Origin: Oscillospiraceae bacterium
Lineage (GTDB): Bacteria; Bacillota; Clostridia; Oscillospirales; Oscillospiraceae
Assembly: GCA_017482385.1 (NCBI GenBank)
Contig: JAFUNI010000014.1
Location: 1 to 64,000, forward strand
DNA: 64,000 nucleotides
Direction: 5' to 3'
This document shows positions 34,675-43,356 of the stretch, one piece after another. Both the position numbers and the translations under genes were made by a program. Position 1 is the stretch's first letter; each line of letters opens with the position of its first letter. The notes below the pieces were generated by a model. That model had not been told where the DNA came from and made no database searches. It saw only the letters and a list, made by a program, of their open reading frames with translations.

Positions 34675-36219
34675 TTATTCTTTTGTTTCCAGCTTGGCAT
34701 TTTCCAGGGTCTTGCCGGTGGAATAGTAGAACAGATTGTCCCGGGCGGGGGCTAAATCGGGGATCACGCCCCGGTCGGTAAAGATGGCGTAATTGCGGAA
34801 CAGGACGGGAATCAGCAGGCCTTGATCCATGATCTGCTTGTGGAGGGTGAAATAGTTGCCGTGGTTCTCCAAAGCCTGCAGGCACAAAGCGTAAGTGCCG
34901 GCATCATTCACGCCGCCCCAGCTCAGCTCGCCGTAGGTGTGGAAGAAGGCGGACAGATCCATATTGGGAGAGAGCCGGGTCTGTCCCAAATAGATGTCGT
35001 ACTGCCGGTTCTTCAGGGCATAGAGATAGCTGTTGCCGCTAAGCTCCTTCATGGTCACATTGAGGCCGCCGTCTTTGAGCATCTTCTGGATGCTCCGGGA
35101 GACCCGCAGACGCAGGCTGTCGTCCTTGTTTACCAGGAAGATGACCTCCGTCTGCTCTAAATTTGCCATAGTCACGGCCTGGGAGAATTTGCCCGGATCG
35201 TAGCTGTAGCGCTGGGCCAAAACATCGCTGTAATAGGGAGAGCTGGGAGAGGCGGGCAAGGTGGCTGCCGCAGCGAAGCCCCGGTAAAACTCCTTGACGA
35301 TGGTGGCCCGGTCGATGGCATAGGTGAGTGAAGAGCGGACAGAGACGTTCTGGAACACCTCGCTGTCCTTGGAGGTGGCCAGGTACAGGAATGTGCCGTT
35401 TTCCGCATCCCAAAGCTCATAGTCGCACCGGTAGTCAACATACCGGTCACTGCCCGGGTCGGCGCAGGCCAGGGTCAGATCGGAAAATTCAAACTGATCC
35501 CGGATATCCGTCGCATTGGTTGCGGCGAACAGGGCAATGGTGTTGGCGTTGATAGGAAGCTTTGCCTTGCACCACCAATTTTCCCGCTTTTGTAGGCTGT
35601 CGCCCACGGCGGCGGAGTGGAGCACATAAGGGCCGGAGCCGATGGGCCGTTCCGAGCCTACCTGGCTTTCCGGCAGGATGGGAATGTCCAACAGCATGGG
35701 CAGGTCTTCGTAGGGAACATTTAAGGTGATGATAACGCTCTGACCCTGGACGGAGATCTCATTGATGTGGAAGAAGCGACCCTTGTAGTAATCGCTTTCC
35801 TTGGCGGCGGTAAGGCTTGCCACCACATCCTTGGCGGTGACGGGCTTTCCGTCGGAGAAGGTTGCGTTTTCCAAGGTGAAGGTGTAGGTCTTCATGTCCT
35901 GGGAAACGGTATAATTCTTGCAAAGCTGGGGCTGTACATTGTATTCCCGGTCAATGGAAAACAGGCTTTGATACAGCAGGGAAAACAGCGCCCGGTTGGT
36001 AAAATCGTTGCATTGGTAGGGGTTCAGCGTCTTTTCCTTGTAGTAAGCCAGGCTGAAGCTTTCGGGCGTATCGTTCTGCTCGGGAGTCGTTTGCGGACCG
36101 GTGTGTTCCGGGCCGTAGTCCAAGCCGTCACCGGTGGGTTTATAGGAATCAACACCGGACTTTCCGCAGCCGCAAAGCAAAAGACACAGGCACAAAACCG
36201 TGGCTAAGAGCCGTTTCAT
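34675..36219 (-). CDS. Family 5 (peptide/nickel type) substrate-binding lipoprotein
   Basis: 514 residues; lipoprotein signal with lipobox LLCGC. SBP_bac_5 pattern: TLNPYQCNDFTNR, QPQLCKNYTVSQDMKTYTFTL, FSDGKPVTAKDVVASL, IGSGPYVLHS, and SVRSSLTYAIDRATIVKEFYRGFA. Such proteins feed oligopeptide or similar ABC importers. No permease or ATPase is adjacent, so it is an orphan here; it may share a transporter encoded elsewhere or have a sensing role. Twelve bases downstream of pgeF, so probably co-transcribed with it. Confidence 0.88.
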   Translation of the reverse strand: MKRLLATVLCLCLLLCGCGKSGVDSYKPTGDGLDYGPEHTGPQTTPEQNDTPESFSLAYYKEKTLNPYQCNDFTNRALFSLLYQSLFSIDREYNVQPQLCKNYTVSQDMKTYTFTLENATFSDGKPVTAKDVVASLTAAKESDYYKGRFFHINEISVQGQSVIITLNVPYEDLPMLLDIPILPESQVGSERPIGSGPYVLHSAAVGDSLQKRENWWCKAKLPINANTIALFAATNATDIRDQFEFSDLTLACADPGSDRYVDYRCDYELWDAENGTFLYLATSKDSEVFQNVSVRSSLTYAIDRATIVKEFYRGFAAAATLPASPSSPYYSDVLAQRYSYDPGKFSQAVTMANLEQTEVIFLVNKDDSLRLRVSRSIQKMLKDGGLNVTMKELSGNSYLYALKNRQYDIYLGQTRLSPNMDLSAFFHTYGELSWGGVNDAGTYALCLQALENHGNYFTLHKQIMDQGLLIPVLFRNYAIFTDRGVIPDLAPARDNLFYYSTGKTLENAKLETKE

Positions 36220-36231
36220 CTGTTTCCCTCC

Positions 36232-37020
36232 TTATCTGATAATCACAGCGATCTGAGAGCCTCGCTTGCCCTTGGTTACCCGGTGGGACCAAAAGCGGTG
36301 AGATTCACAGACAGTACATTCTGTGGCGATTTCGATGTTTTCTACGCCGGCACGGCGCAGGAAATGGGCATTGATGCCCTTTAAGTCCACCCGGAATTTT
36401 TCGCCGTGGGGCAAAATATAGGGTTTGGCATCCGCACCCAAAGCGGCAAGCATTGCATCCGGCACATCTGCGTGGGTCTCAAAGCAGCAAACGCCGATAT
36501 TTGGACCGATGGCAGCCCGGATATCCGATCGCTTGCAGCCGAAGGCGGCAACCATGGTGTCCACCACATTGGCGGCAATGCCGGCGGCAGTACCCCGCCA
36601 GCCTGCGTGGGCAGCGCCCACTGCGCCGGTGACAGGGTCATGGTACAAAATGGGGGTGCAGTCGGCGGAGAATACGGCGAGGGCAACGCCGGGCGTATTG
36701 GTCACAAGGGCATCGCATTGGGGGTAGGCTTGATGGGACAGGCTGCCCACGCAGTCCTTTTCCGTCACCACCCGGACAATATCCGAGTGGATTTGGTTGG
36801 CAAGCACCAACTTCTTGGGCGAAAAACCCAGGGCATTTCCCACGATGTCGTAGTTTTTTGCCACATTCTCCGGGTCGTCGCCCCGGTGCATACCCAAATT
36901 GAGACTGCTGAGATACCCCTCACTCACACCGCCCATACGGCCGGTAAAGGCATGGGAAACCGGGATATTCTCCGCAACAAGATATTCAAATGAACCTTGC
37001 GTTTTTGTAATAATAGACAT
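36232..37020 (-). CDS. pgeF: PgeF/YfiH (LACC1) family purine nucleoside phosphorylase-like enzyme
   Basis: 262 residues, typical length. Family motifs: LVLANQIHSDIV, SADCTPILYHDP, AAHAGWRGTAAGI and IGPNIGVCCFE, giving the zinc-binding His/Cys/His set. Members are described as multi-copper-oxidase-like by old annotation, as purine nucleoside enzymes, and as peptidoglycan-editing factors; which activity matters here is not known. It lies four bases after the secA stop. Confidence 0.88.
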   Translation of the reverse strand: MSIITKTQGSFEYLVAENIPVSHAFTGRMGGVSEGYLSSLNLGMHRGDDPENVAKNYDIVGNALGFSPKKLVLANQIHSDIVRVVTEKDCVGSLSHQAYPQCDALVTNTPGVALAVFSADCTPILYHDPVTGAVGAAHAGWRGTAAGIAANVVDTMVAAFGCKRSDIRAAIGPNIGVCCFETHADVPDAMLAALGADAKPYILPHGEKFRVDLKGINAHFLRRAGVENIEIATECTVCESHRFWSHRVTKGKRGSQIAVIIR

Positions 37021-37024
37021 GTTT

Positions 37025-39751
37025 TTAATTGAGTTTATCTTTCTGCATACAGCATTTTTTATACTTTTTGCCGCTGCCGCAGGGGCAGGGGTCGTTGGGG
37101 CCGGCCTTCTTTTCGCTGCGGACAGGCTTCTGCTTCATTACAGAATCCCCGCTGGTACCGGTCTCCTTGGCCACCTTTTCCCGCTTGATCTCCTGGGCAG
37201 GCCGCAGCTGTGCCAGGAAAATGCGGCGGAGAGTCTCCTCACGGATAGAGGCCACCATAGCCTCAAACATCTGATAGCCCTCTTCCTTATAGGCAATGAC
37301 AGGATCGTGCTGGCCGTAAGCCCGCAGGGTAATGCCCTGCTTCAGCTCGTCCATGGCATCGATGTTGTCCATCCAGTATTCGTCCACCACCCGGAGCATG
37401 ATCACCCGCTCCAGCTCCCGCATCATGGGAGAGCCAATGGCGGTTTCCTTTTCCTCGTAAACCTTGAGCGCCAGGTTGTAGATCTCCTCGGACAGGTCCT
37501 GGGCATTGTCGCTTGTGAGCTTGGCGTCCTTGGGAATGTACAGACCGCCCATGGTCTTTTCCAAAGTGTTCAGTACATCATCGTTTACAATACCCGCATT
37601 TTCGCTGAGGGCCTCGGCAACAGCGGTGTCCACCTGATCCTTAAGGATCGTGAGCATATTCTCCCGCAGATCCTCGCCGTCCAGCACTTTCTGTCGCTGG
37701 GCATAGATGACCTCACGCTGGGTGTTCATCACGTTATCGTATTCCAGCACATTCTTTCTGGAACGGAAATGGCGGCTTTCCACACTGGATTGGGCATTTT
37801 CCACTGCGCCGGAGAGGATCTTGGCATCGATGGGAGTGTCCTCGTCCAAGCCCAACGCGTTCATCATATTCATGATCCGGTCGGAGGAGAATAGACGCAT
37901 CAAATCGTCCTCCAGGCTCAGATAGAACCGGCTCTCACCGGGGTCACCCTGACGGCCGGAACGGCCACGGAGCTGGTTGTCGATACGGCGGGATTCGTGG
38001 CGCTCGGTGCCGATGATATAAAGACCGCCGGCCTGGCGCACCTGCTCGGCCTCCTCTGCCATTTCTTTCTTGTACTTGGCGTGGAGTTCTGCATACTTTG
38101 CCCGGATAGCCAAAATCTCCGGGTCATCGGTCTCAGAGTAGGCATTGGCCTGCTGCAAAAGCTCCTCGGAATAGTCCTCTTTCCGCAGCTCGCTCATAGC
38201 CATAAATTCCGGGTTGCCGCCCAGCATAATATCCGTACCACGGCCTGCCATATTGGTGGCGATGGTTACAGCGCCCAGCTTACCGGCCTGGGCCACGATC
38301 TGCGCTTCCTGCTCGTGGAATTTTGCATTCAGAACATTGTGGGGAATGCCGGTGCGCTTGAGAAGCTTGCTGAGGATCTCACTCTTCTCAATAGAAATCG
38401 TACCTACCAGCACAGGCTGACCCTTCCGGTGACACTCTGCAACCTGGGCAATGATGGCGCGGAATTTGCCGGCCTCGGTCTTGTAGACCACATCGGGCAT
38501 ATCCTTCCGGGCAATGGGCCGGTTGGTGGGGATCTCCACCACGTCCAGCAGGTAGATGGCATTGAATTCTTCTTCTTCGGTCAGTGCTGTACCGGTCATA
38601 CCGGACAGCTTATCGTAAAGACGGAAGAAGTTCTGGAAGGTGATGGTAGCCAGGGTCTTGCTTTCGCTGGCGACCTTGACCTTTTCCTTGGCCTCGATGG
38701 CCTGGTGCAGCCCCTCGTTGTAGCGGCGGCCGTACATCAGTCGGCCGGTGAACTCGTCAACAATGATAATTTCTCCGTCTTTGACCACATAGTCAATATC
38801 CCGCTTCATAATGCCCCGGGCCTTCATAGCCTGGTTGATATGGTGGGAGATGGTGGTGTTTTCCGCATCGGCTAAGTTTTCCAGGTTAAAGAACTTCTCA
38901 GCCTTGGCAATACCGGCGGCGGTGAGGGTGACGGAACGGGATTTTTCGTCCACCACATAGTCGCAATCCAAGCTGTCCTGCTCCTCTTTCTCGTCGGTCT
39001 TGGCAAAAACCTGCTTGCGCATGGAGGCAACCAGCTGGTCAGCCAGCTCATACAGCTGAGAGGAGTTTTCGCCCTGGCCGGAAATGATCAAAGGAGTACG
39101 GGCTTCGTCGATAAGAATGGAGTCCACCTCGTCCACAATGGCAAAGGCATGTCCCCGCTGGACAAGCTCGGATTTGTAGATCGCCATGTTGTCCCGGAGG
39201 TAGTCAAAGCCCAGCTCGTTGTTGGTGCAGTAGGTGATGTCGGCGGCATAGGCCTCTTTCCGCTCGGGGGGCTTCATGCCGGGCACCACCAGGCCTACGG
39301 TAAGGCCCATAAATTTATAGACTTTTCCCATCCACTGGGAGTCACGGGTCGCCAAATAGTCATTGACAGTAACCACGTGGACGCCTTGGCCGGTGAGGGC
39401 ATTTAAGTAGCAGGGCAGAATGGCCACCAGAGTTTTACCTTCGCCGGTCTTCATTTCTGCGATACGGCCCTGGTGCAGGACAATACCGCCAATGAGCTGC
39501 ACAGGATAGGGGCGCATACCCAGTACACGCCAGGCTGCCTCCCGGATGGCAGCGAATGCCTCCGGCAGCAGATCATCCAAGGTTTCGCCATTTGCATAGC
39601 GCTCCTTGAAGATAGCGGTCTTTCCCTGCAGTTCGGGGGTGGAGAGGGCTTTATATTCTTCCTCCAGCGCCAAAATCTTGTCAACAAGAGGTTGGATCTT
39701 TTTGATTTCCCGCTGCGAACGGGTGCCGAAAATTTTAGAAACAAGTCCCAT
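37025..39751 (-). CDS. secA: Preprotein translocase ATPase SecA
   Basis: 908 residues, normal length. Drives protein export through SecYEG. Visible: Walker [10 protein letters not shown] near residue 100, [19 protein letters not shown] near 210, the MAGRGTDI motif near 495, [10 protein letters not shown], and the C-terminal zinc-binding [13 protein letters not shown] that binds SecB or ribosome in other species. ATG at 39751 follows AAAGGAG. An extended -10 promoter lies about 30 bases upstream. Confidence 0.97.
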   Translation of the reverse strand: MGLVSKIFGTRSQREIKKIQPLVDKILALEEEYKALSTPELQGKTAIFKERYANGETLDDLLPEAFAAIREAAWRVLGMRPYPVQLIGGIVLHQGRIAEMKTGEGKTLVAILPCYLNALTGQGVHVVTVNDYLATRDSQWMGKVYKFMGLTVGLVVPGMKPPERKEAYAADITYCTNNELGFDYLRDNMAIYKSELVQRGHAFAIVDEVDSILIDEARTPLIISGQGENSSQLYELADQLVASMRKQVFAKTDEKEEQDSLDCDYVVDEKSRSVTLTAAGIAKAEKFFNLENLADAENTTISHHINQAMKARGIMKRDIDYVVKDGEIIIVDEFTGRLMYGRRYNEGLHQAIEAKEKVKVASESKTLATITFQNFFRLYDKLSGMTGTALTEEEEFNAIYLLDVVEIPTNRPIARKDMPDVVYKTEAGKFRAIIAQVAECHRKGQPVLVGTISIEKSEILSKLLKRTGIPHNVLNAKFHEQEAQIVAQAGKLGAVTIATNMAGRGTDIMLGGNPEFMAMSELRKEDYSEELLQQANAYSETDDPEILAIRAKYAELHAKYKKEMAEEAEQVRQAGGLYIIGTERHESRRIDNQLRGRSGRQGDPGESRFYLSLEDDLMRLFSSDRIMNMMNALGLDEDTPIDAKILSGAVENAQSSVESRHFRSRKNVLEYDNVMNTQREVIYAQRQKVLDGEDLRENMLTILKDQVDTAVAEALSENAGIVNDDVLNTLEKTMGGLYIPKDAKLTSDNAQDLSEEIYNLALKVYEEKETAIGSPMMRELERVIMLRVVDEYWMDNIDAMDELKQGITLRAYGQHDPVIAYKEEGYQMFEAMVASIREETLRRIFLAQLRPAQEIKREKVAKETGTSGDSVMKQKPVRSEKKAGPNDPCPCGSGKKYKKCCMQKDKLN

Positions 39752-39780
39752 AACGGTCTCCTTTGGGCATAATTTTAATC

Positions 39781-39789
39781 ATTATAGCA
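39781..39789 (-). promoter_or_regulatory. Extended -10 promoter of secA
   Basis: On the - strand TGCTATAAT, a perfect extended -10, sits 30 bases before the secA start codon; the -35 region is weak. Confidence 0.55.
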
Positions 39790-39846
39790 CACATCGCAGG
39801 AAAATAACAGACAATTTTGTAAATATTCCAAAAAGAAATATCCTTT

Positions 39847-39917
39847 GTAGGGGAGGGATACTATCCCTCCCGCAAATATACGAAAAGGTAACGGGAGGCA
39901 TAGTATGCCTCCCCTAC
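39847..39917. repeat. Palindromic intergenic repeat, copy 2
   Basis: GTAGGGGAGGGATA pairs locally with TATCCCTCCC, a variable 18-base centre follows, then GGGAGGCATA/TATGCCTCCC and CCCCTAC. It lies between secA and the DUF1576 gene terminator. Confidence 0.9.
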
Positions 39918-39928
39918 GAATACGGCAA

Positions 39929-39956
39929 AAAAGGAACGGCACAAGCCGTTCCTTTT
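39929..39956 (-). terminator. Terminator of the DUF1576 gene
   Basis: AAAAGGAACGGC and GCCGTTCCTTTT form a perfect 12-bp stem with a 4-base loop; on the - strand it is followed by TTTTTTGCC. It is seven bases after the stop. Confidence 0.85.
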
Positions 39957-39963
39957 AAGGGCT

Positions 39964-41283
39964 TTATTTTGCAGCGTTGATAAGCTTGCGTTCTTCCTTG
40001 GTATTGCAGAATTTTTCCAGAACAGGCACCAAAATGATGCATACGAAGATAGCCGTGAAGCCACCGTTGTACAGGCAGGCACCGCCGTGGAGACTGGGAA
40101 CAAGGGTCACAAAAGCGTAGTGGATCATACCACCCACAAAGGCATACTGCCAGCCGTACTTGTCAGCGATGGGGCTCAGGCCGTTGGCATAGCAAAGGCC
40201 AATGCAGATAGCGGCTGCGTTGATCTGCAGGGAGAAATCGCCGCCCATCCATTGGGCGTAATACTTTGCGCCGAAGGATGCCACCACATAGCCGGCCATA
40301 ATGGGCCATACATTGGTGGGGCGAGAGCCGGAATTACAGGTGCAGAGCATACAGAAAATAAGACCCAGCTGCACGCTGTTGAAGGTTGCGCCGATGGCAT
40401 TGTAGTAAGCCAGAATGAACAGGCCGTAAACGCCGGCATTCATTAAGAATACGCCGTTGCCGCAGGTGCCGGAAACATTTGCCACCTGGTTGCGGTTTGT
40501 CAGCAGCTTCCAGTAGTCCTTGGCTGCGCCCATCAGGAGCGCCACCAGAATGAACAGGCCGAACAGCGCGCCGTAGAAAATATTGGCGGTAGCTGCGCTG
40601 GCAACGGCAGCATCACCGGTGGCAATAGGGCCGGGAACGCCGGGAACTTTATACAAAATGGCGTTGAGCAAGAAAGCCACCATACCCACAGGCAATGCGG
40701 CAGAGTAAAGATTCATACCCTTGTGCACATTGGGAGAATGGGGAAGGCCGGCAGTTACTACCACACCTACAATCAGGCCCATAACCAAAGCTAACCCTAA
40801 GCCCAGCCAGTTGAAGCCGACGGTTTCTGCATTGGGATAGCACACCAGCAGATTGGAAATAAAGGGTGCAACACCGGTGGTAAAGAGCATTGCATTTACA
40901 TTGGCACCCAGCTTTTGCTTTTTCAGCAGGGTAACCACTGCAACACCCAACATGGTGGGCCACATATTCAGCACATTGATACCCCAGGAGCAGAAGCCCA
41001 GGGTCAGCAGAAATGCCAGGGTAGACACATTATTAACGGTTGCGCCGGTGACGCAGAACAAAAGGGTCATAATGGCGGCAACCAGACCCATATTCAGGAA
41101 GGTAGCTGCATAGCCGCCCTCGCTGGTATAGAACTTGGCAGGACTTTTGAGAATCTTCCACAGGCCGGTGAACATGGTATCCCTGTCGGGCATACACACA
41201 GCCGCAATCAACAAGGAAAGGGAAATAACGGCGAAGAACAGCTTCAGAAAGCTGCTTTCGTTCATAGTTTTGAGTTTCTTCAT
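39964..41283 (-). CDS. DUF1576 family integral membrane protein
   Basis: 439 residues with about ten to twelve hydrophobic segments. The sequence pattern (LLFCVTGATVNNVSTLAFLLTLGFCSWG, GGMIHYAFVTLVPSLHGG) matches what I know as DUF1576, a membrane family of unknown function in Clostridia. No signal or catalytic motif stands out; a transporter is the likely class. It is last in the folD cluster but is separated from folD by a 129-base region with a terminator-like hairpin, so it may be independently controlled. Confidence 0.7.
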   Translation of the reverse strand: MKKLKTMNESSFLKLFFAVISLSLLIAAVCMPDRDTMFTGLWKILKSPAKFYTSEGGYAATFLNMGLVAAIMTLLFCVTGATVNNVSTLAFLLTLGFCSWGINVLNMWPTMLGVAVVTLLKKQKLGANVNAMLFTTGVAPFISNLLVCYPNAETVGFNWLGLGLALVMGLIVGVVVTAGLPHSPNVHKGMNLYSAALPVGMVAFLLNAILYKVPGVPGPIATGDAAVASAATANIFYGALFGLFILVALLMGAAKDYWKLLTNRNQVANVSGTCGNGVFLMNAGVYGLFILAYYNAIGATFNSVQLGLIFCMLCTCNSGSRPTNVWPIMAGYVVASFGAKYYAQWMGGDFSLQINAAAICIGLCYANGLSPIADKYGWQYAFVGGMIHYAFVTLVPSLHGGACLYNGGFTAIFVCIILVPVLEKFCNTKEERKLINAAK

Positions 41284-41302
41284 AATACACCTCAGTTAAA
41301 AA

Positions 41303-41412
41303 TCTGGGCAATCCGAGCCCAAAAGTTCGAATTGCCCAGACAGTCGGCTTTCTTCTCCCATACTCCCACGCGGTACTCCGCAAATTCTGTCAGTCATATG
41401 GGATGCTATTTT
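41303..41412 (-). ncRNA. Structured leader or small RNA before the DUF1576 gene, with terminator
   Basis: Read on the - strand after the folD stop: TCCCATA (41397-41403) pairs with TATGGGA (41356-41362), enclosing a GCGG-AGTA-CCGC hairpin (41370-41381). A large terminator follows (TCTGGGCAAT and ATTGCCCAGA, 41303-41340, with TTTTT on the - strand) 20 bases before the DUF1576 start codon. The segment with GCGGAGTACCGC and TGGGAGTATGGGA also resembles the 3' part of 5S rRNA (about 22 of 28 positions by eye), so a 5S remnant is the alternative to a cis-regulatory leader. Confidence 0.45.
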
Positions 41413-42285
41413 TTAGATCTTCTCAGCAGCCTCGACCACGTGCTTCATGAGCACGGTGGTGGTAACAGCGCCTACGCCGCCGGGAACGGGGGTGATAGCG
41501 CCAACGATGGGCTCGACCTCGTCAAAGACGCAGTCACCGGACATACCGCCCTTGCCCTTGGAGGTGATCTTCTCGGGATTCCAGTTCATGGAAACATCGA
41601 TGACGATCTGACCTTCGCTGACAAAATCCTTGGTCAGGCTGCCCAGCACGCCGGCAGCGGTGACAATGATGTCTGCCTTCTTGCAGATCTCAGCGGTGTT
41701 GACAGTCTTGGTGTGGCAGACGGTAACGGTGGCGTTCTTACCCATCAGCATCATAGCTGCGGGCTTGCCGACAACCAAAGAGCGGCCAATGACCACTGCG
41801 TTCTTGCCCTTGCAGTCGATGCCGTAGTAGTCCAGAATTTCCATACAAGCGGCGGGGGTGCAGGGAGCATAGCCCAGATCCTGGCCCTCGAACACGCCGG
41901 CGTTGGACATGTGGGTCATGGAGTCCACGTCCTTCTTGGGGTCCAGGCGGTTGCAGATCTCGTCCTGGTCAGCCTTCAGATGCTTGGGCAGAGGACGGAA
42001 CATCAGCACGCCGTGAACGCTGTCATCGGCATTGATGCCGTCAATGACCTTCAGCAGCTCTTCCTTGGTGGTTTCCTCGGGCAGGATGTAGTTCTTGATG
42101 GCTACGCCCACTTCCTCAGCACGCTTGGTAGCGCCCTTTTCATAGCTCAGGTCGGAGGGGTTCTCGCCCAGACGGATGATGCCCAAAGTGGGGGTAACAC
42201 CCTTTTCCTTCAAAGCTCTAGTGCGGCCCTGCAGAGCAGCAACCAAAGCTTCGTTAACTTCTTTACCTAACAGCTGTTTTGCCAT
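41413..42285 (-). CDS. folD: Bifunctional methylene-THF dehydrogenase/methenyl-THF cyclohydrolase
   Basis: 290 residues from ATG at 42285 (MAKQLLG); an upstream in-frame start has no support. Interconverts 5,10-methylene- and 10-formyl-tetrahydrofolate. The active-site Lys lies in the YEKGATKR-like segment near residue 50, and NAD(P)-binding GRSLVVGKPAAMMLM is near 165; PVPGGVGAVTT is the family signature. Together with fchA and fhs it completes the formate-to-methylene-THF path. Confidence 0.95.
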   Translation of the reverse strand: MAKQLLGKEVNEALVAALQGRTRALKEKGVTPTLGIIRLGENPSDLSYEKGATKRAEEVGVAIKNYILPEETTKEELLKVIDGINADDSVHGVLMFRPLPKHLKADQDEICNRLDPKKDVDSMTHMSNAGVFEGQDLGYAPCTPAACMEILDYYGIDCKGKNAVVIGRSLVVGKPAAMMLMGKNATVTVCHTKTVNTAEICKKADIIVTAAGVLGSLTKDFVSEGQIVIDVSMNWNPEKITSKGKGGMSGDCVFDEVEPIVGAITPVPGGVGAVTTTVLMKHVVEAAEKI

Positions 42286-42404
42286 TGTAGTTTTCTCCTT
42301 CAAAAGAAATTCTTGTTTATAAAATGGATCGATACCGAGCACAATCAGGATGCGTTACGATACGCTCCGCACTGTGCACGAAATGCCCGCGGGGGCATCC
42401 CCGC

Positions 42405-43025
42405 TTATACACCGAAGCCGGCCTTGACGGTATTGAAGATCTCGTCGGCCATTGCGCCGTACTTGTCCAGCATGCCCAAAGCCTTTGCGTTCATTTCCTC
42501 GGCGACCTCACGGTTCTTCAGGGTCTTGGTGTTGATGAACACATTGAGGGATGCGGCCTGCAGAGCGGCCTTGCAGATGGTTGCGCCGCAGCCAGCGTCA
42601 GATACAGCCAGGCGGCTGCCCTTAGCGGCAAACACAGCGATGTACTCAATAGCCTGGCAGCACAGCTCCATGATCTTCATGGGGGTGGAGCAGGCGATGA
42701 TGGTGGCCTCTTCCATAACAGCGTCACGGGTGGGGTCATCCTTGGGGATGCCGTAAGCCTTGGCCAGGGGCAGGAAGTTCACTTCGTCAGCTTCCACCTG
42801 GTCCAGCAGTTCCTTCTGCAAAGCATCGCACTTAGCCTTCAGCTCGATGATCTCGGCTTCCACATCTGCGTACTTCTTCTTGCCAACGGTCAAAGAACCG
42901 ACCATATTGCCCAGAGCAGTGCCGATAGCACCGACCAAAGCAGCAGCGCCGCCGCCGCCGGGAGCGGGAGCGTCAGATGCCAGAACCTCCACAAACTTGC
43001 GGCAGGTTTCCATAGTCATATCCAT
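42405..43025 (-). CDS. fchA: Cyclodeaminase/cyclohydrolase family protein (methenyl-THF cyclohydrolase)
   Basis: 206 residues of the FTCD C-terminal family, with APAPGGGGAAALVGAIGTAL near residue 20 as the family hallmark. Catalyses formimino- or methenyl-THF conversion. The ATG at 43025 has AGGAG nine bases upstream. It lies between folD and fhs in the same orientation. FolD already has a cyclohydrolase activity, so presence of both suggests high one-carbon flux or formimino-group use. Confidence 0.88.
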   Translation of the reverse strand: MDMTMETCRKFVEVLASDAPAPGGGGAAALVGAIGTALGNMVGSLTVGKKKYADVEAEIIELKAKCDALQKELLDQVEADEVNFLPLAKAYGIPKDDPTRDAVMEEATIIACSTPMKIMELCCQAIEYIAVFAAKGSRLAVSDAGCGATICKAALQAASLNVFINTKTLKNREVAEEMNAKALGMLDKYGAMADEIFNTVKAGFGV

Positions 43026-43054
43026 AATATGTATCTCCTAATTCAAAATTGATG

Positions 43055-43114
43055 TTGTAGAGCAGGGGTTTACACCTGCCAATGTACCGGCAGGAGCAAG
43101 CCCCTACCCTACAA
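43055..43114. repeat. Diverged palindromic repeat related to the GTAGGGG family
   Basis: TTGTAG...AGGGG at the left end and CCCCT...CTACAA at the right end are inverted copies, with an inner CCTGCC/GGCAGG stem. It resembles the four clear copies in outer ends only. Confidence 0.55.
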
Positions 43115-43126
43115 TAAATGCCCCAA

Positions 43127-43154
43127 AAGCAGAGGCGGAAATCCGCCTCTGCTT
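43127..43154 (-). terminator. Rho-independent terminator upstream of fchA
   Basis: AAGCAGAGGCGG and CCGCCTCTGCTT form a perfect 12-bp stem with an AAAT loop; on the - strand TTTTGGGG follows. It would end fhs transcription before fchA, so fchA needs read-through or its own promoter, which I cannot identify. Confidence 0.8.
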
Positions 43155-43187
43155 ATCAGGTCACATAAGCACTTTCGAAAAAGCGCC

Positions 43188-43355
43188 AGGTAAGCTCCGG
43201 AAATATGTTGTCTGATGGGCAGCGAGGATTTTTGGCGCAGAGCAAGCAGGAAAGACGCAGGAATACTTTGTGTATTTCAAGGCTTTCCTGTGCGGCTGTG
43301 GGTCAAAAGGCCCGCTGTTTCGCAGACATAAATGTTTTCGGAGTTTACCAAAAAC
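43188..43355. repeat. Long imperfect palindrome (MITE-like) just after fhs
   Basis: The left end (GGTAAGCTCCGGAAA) and the reverse complement of the right end (GGTAAACTCCGAAAA) match, and the match continues inward with interruptions (GTCTG, CAGCG, CAGGAAAG) to a centre near 43275 with AATAC-TTTGT-GTATT. The whole element of about 168 bases can fold on itself. It is non-coding and ends one base before the fhs stop codon. Confidence 0.55.
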
Positions 43356-43356
43356 A

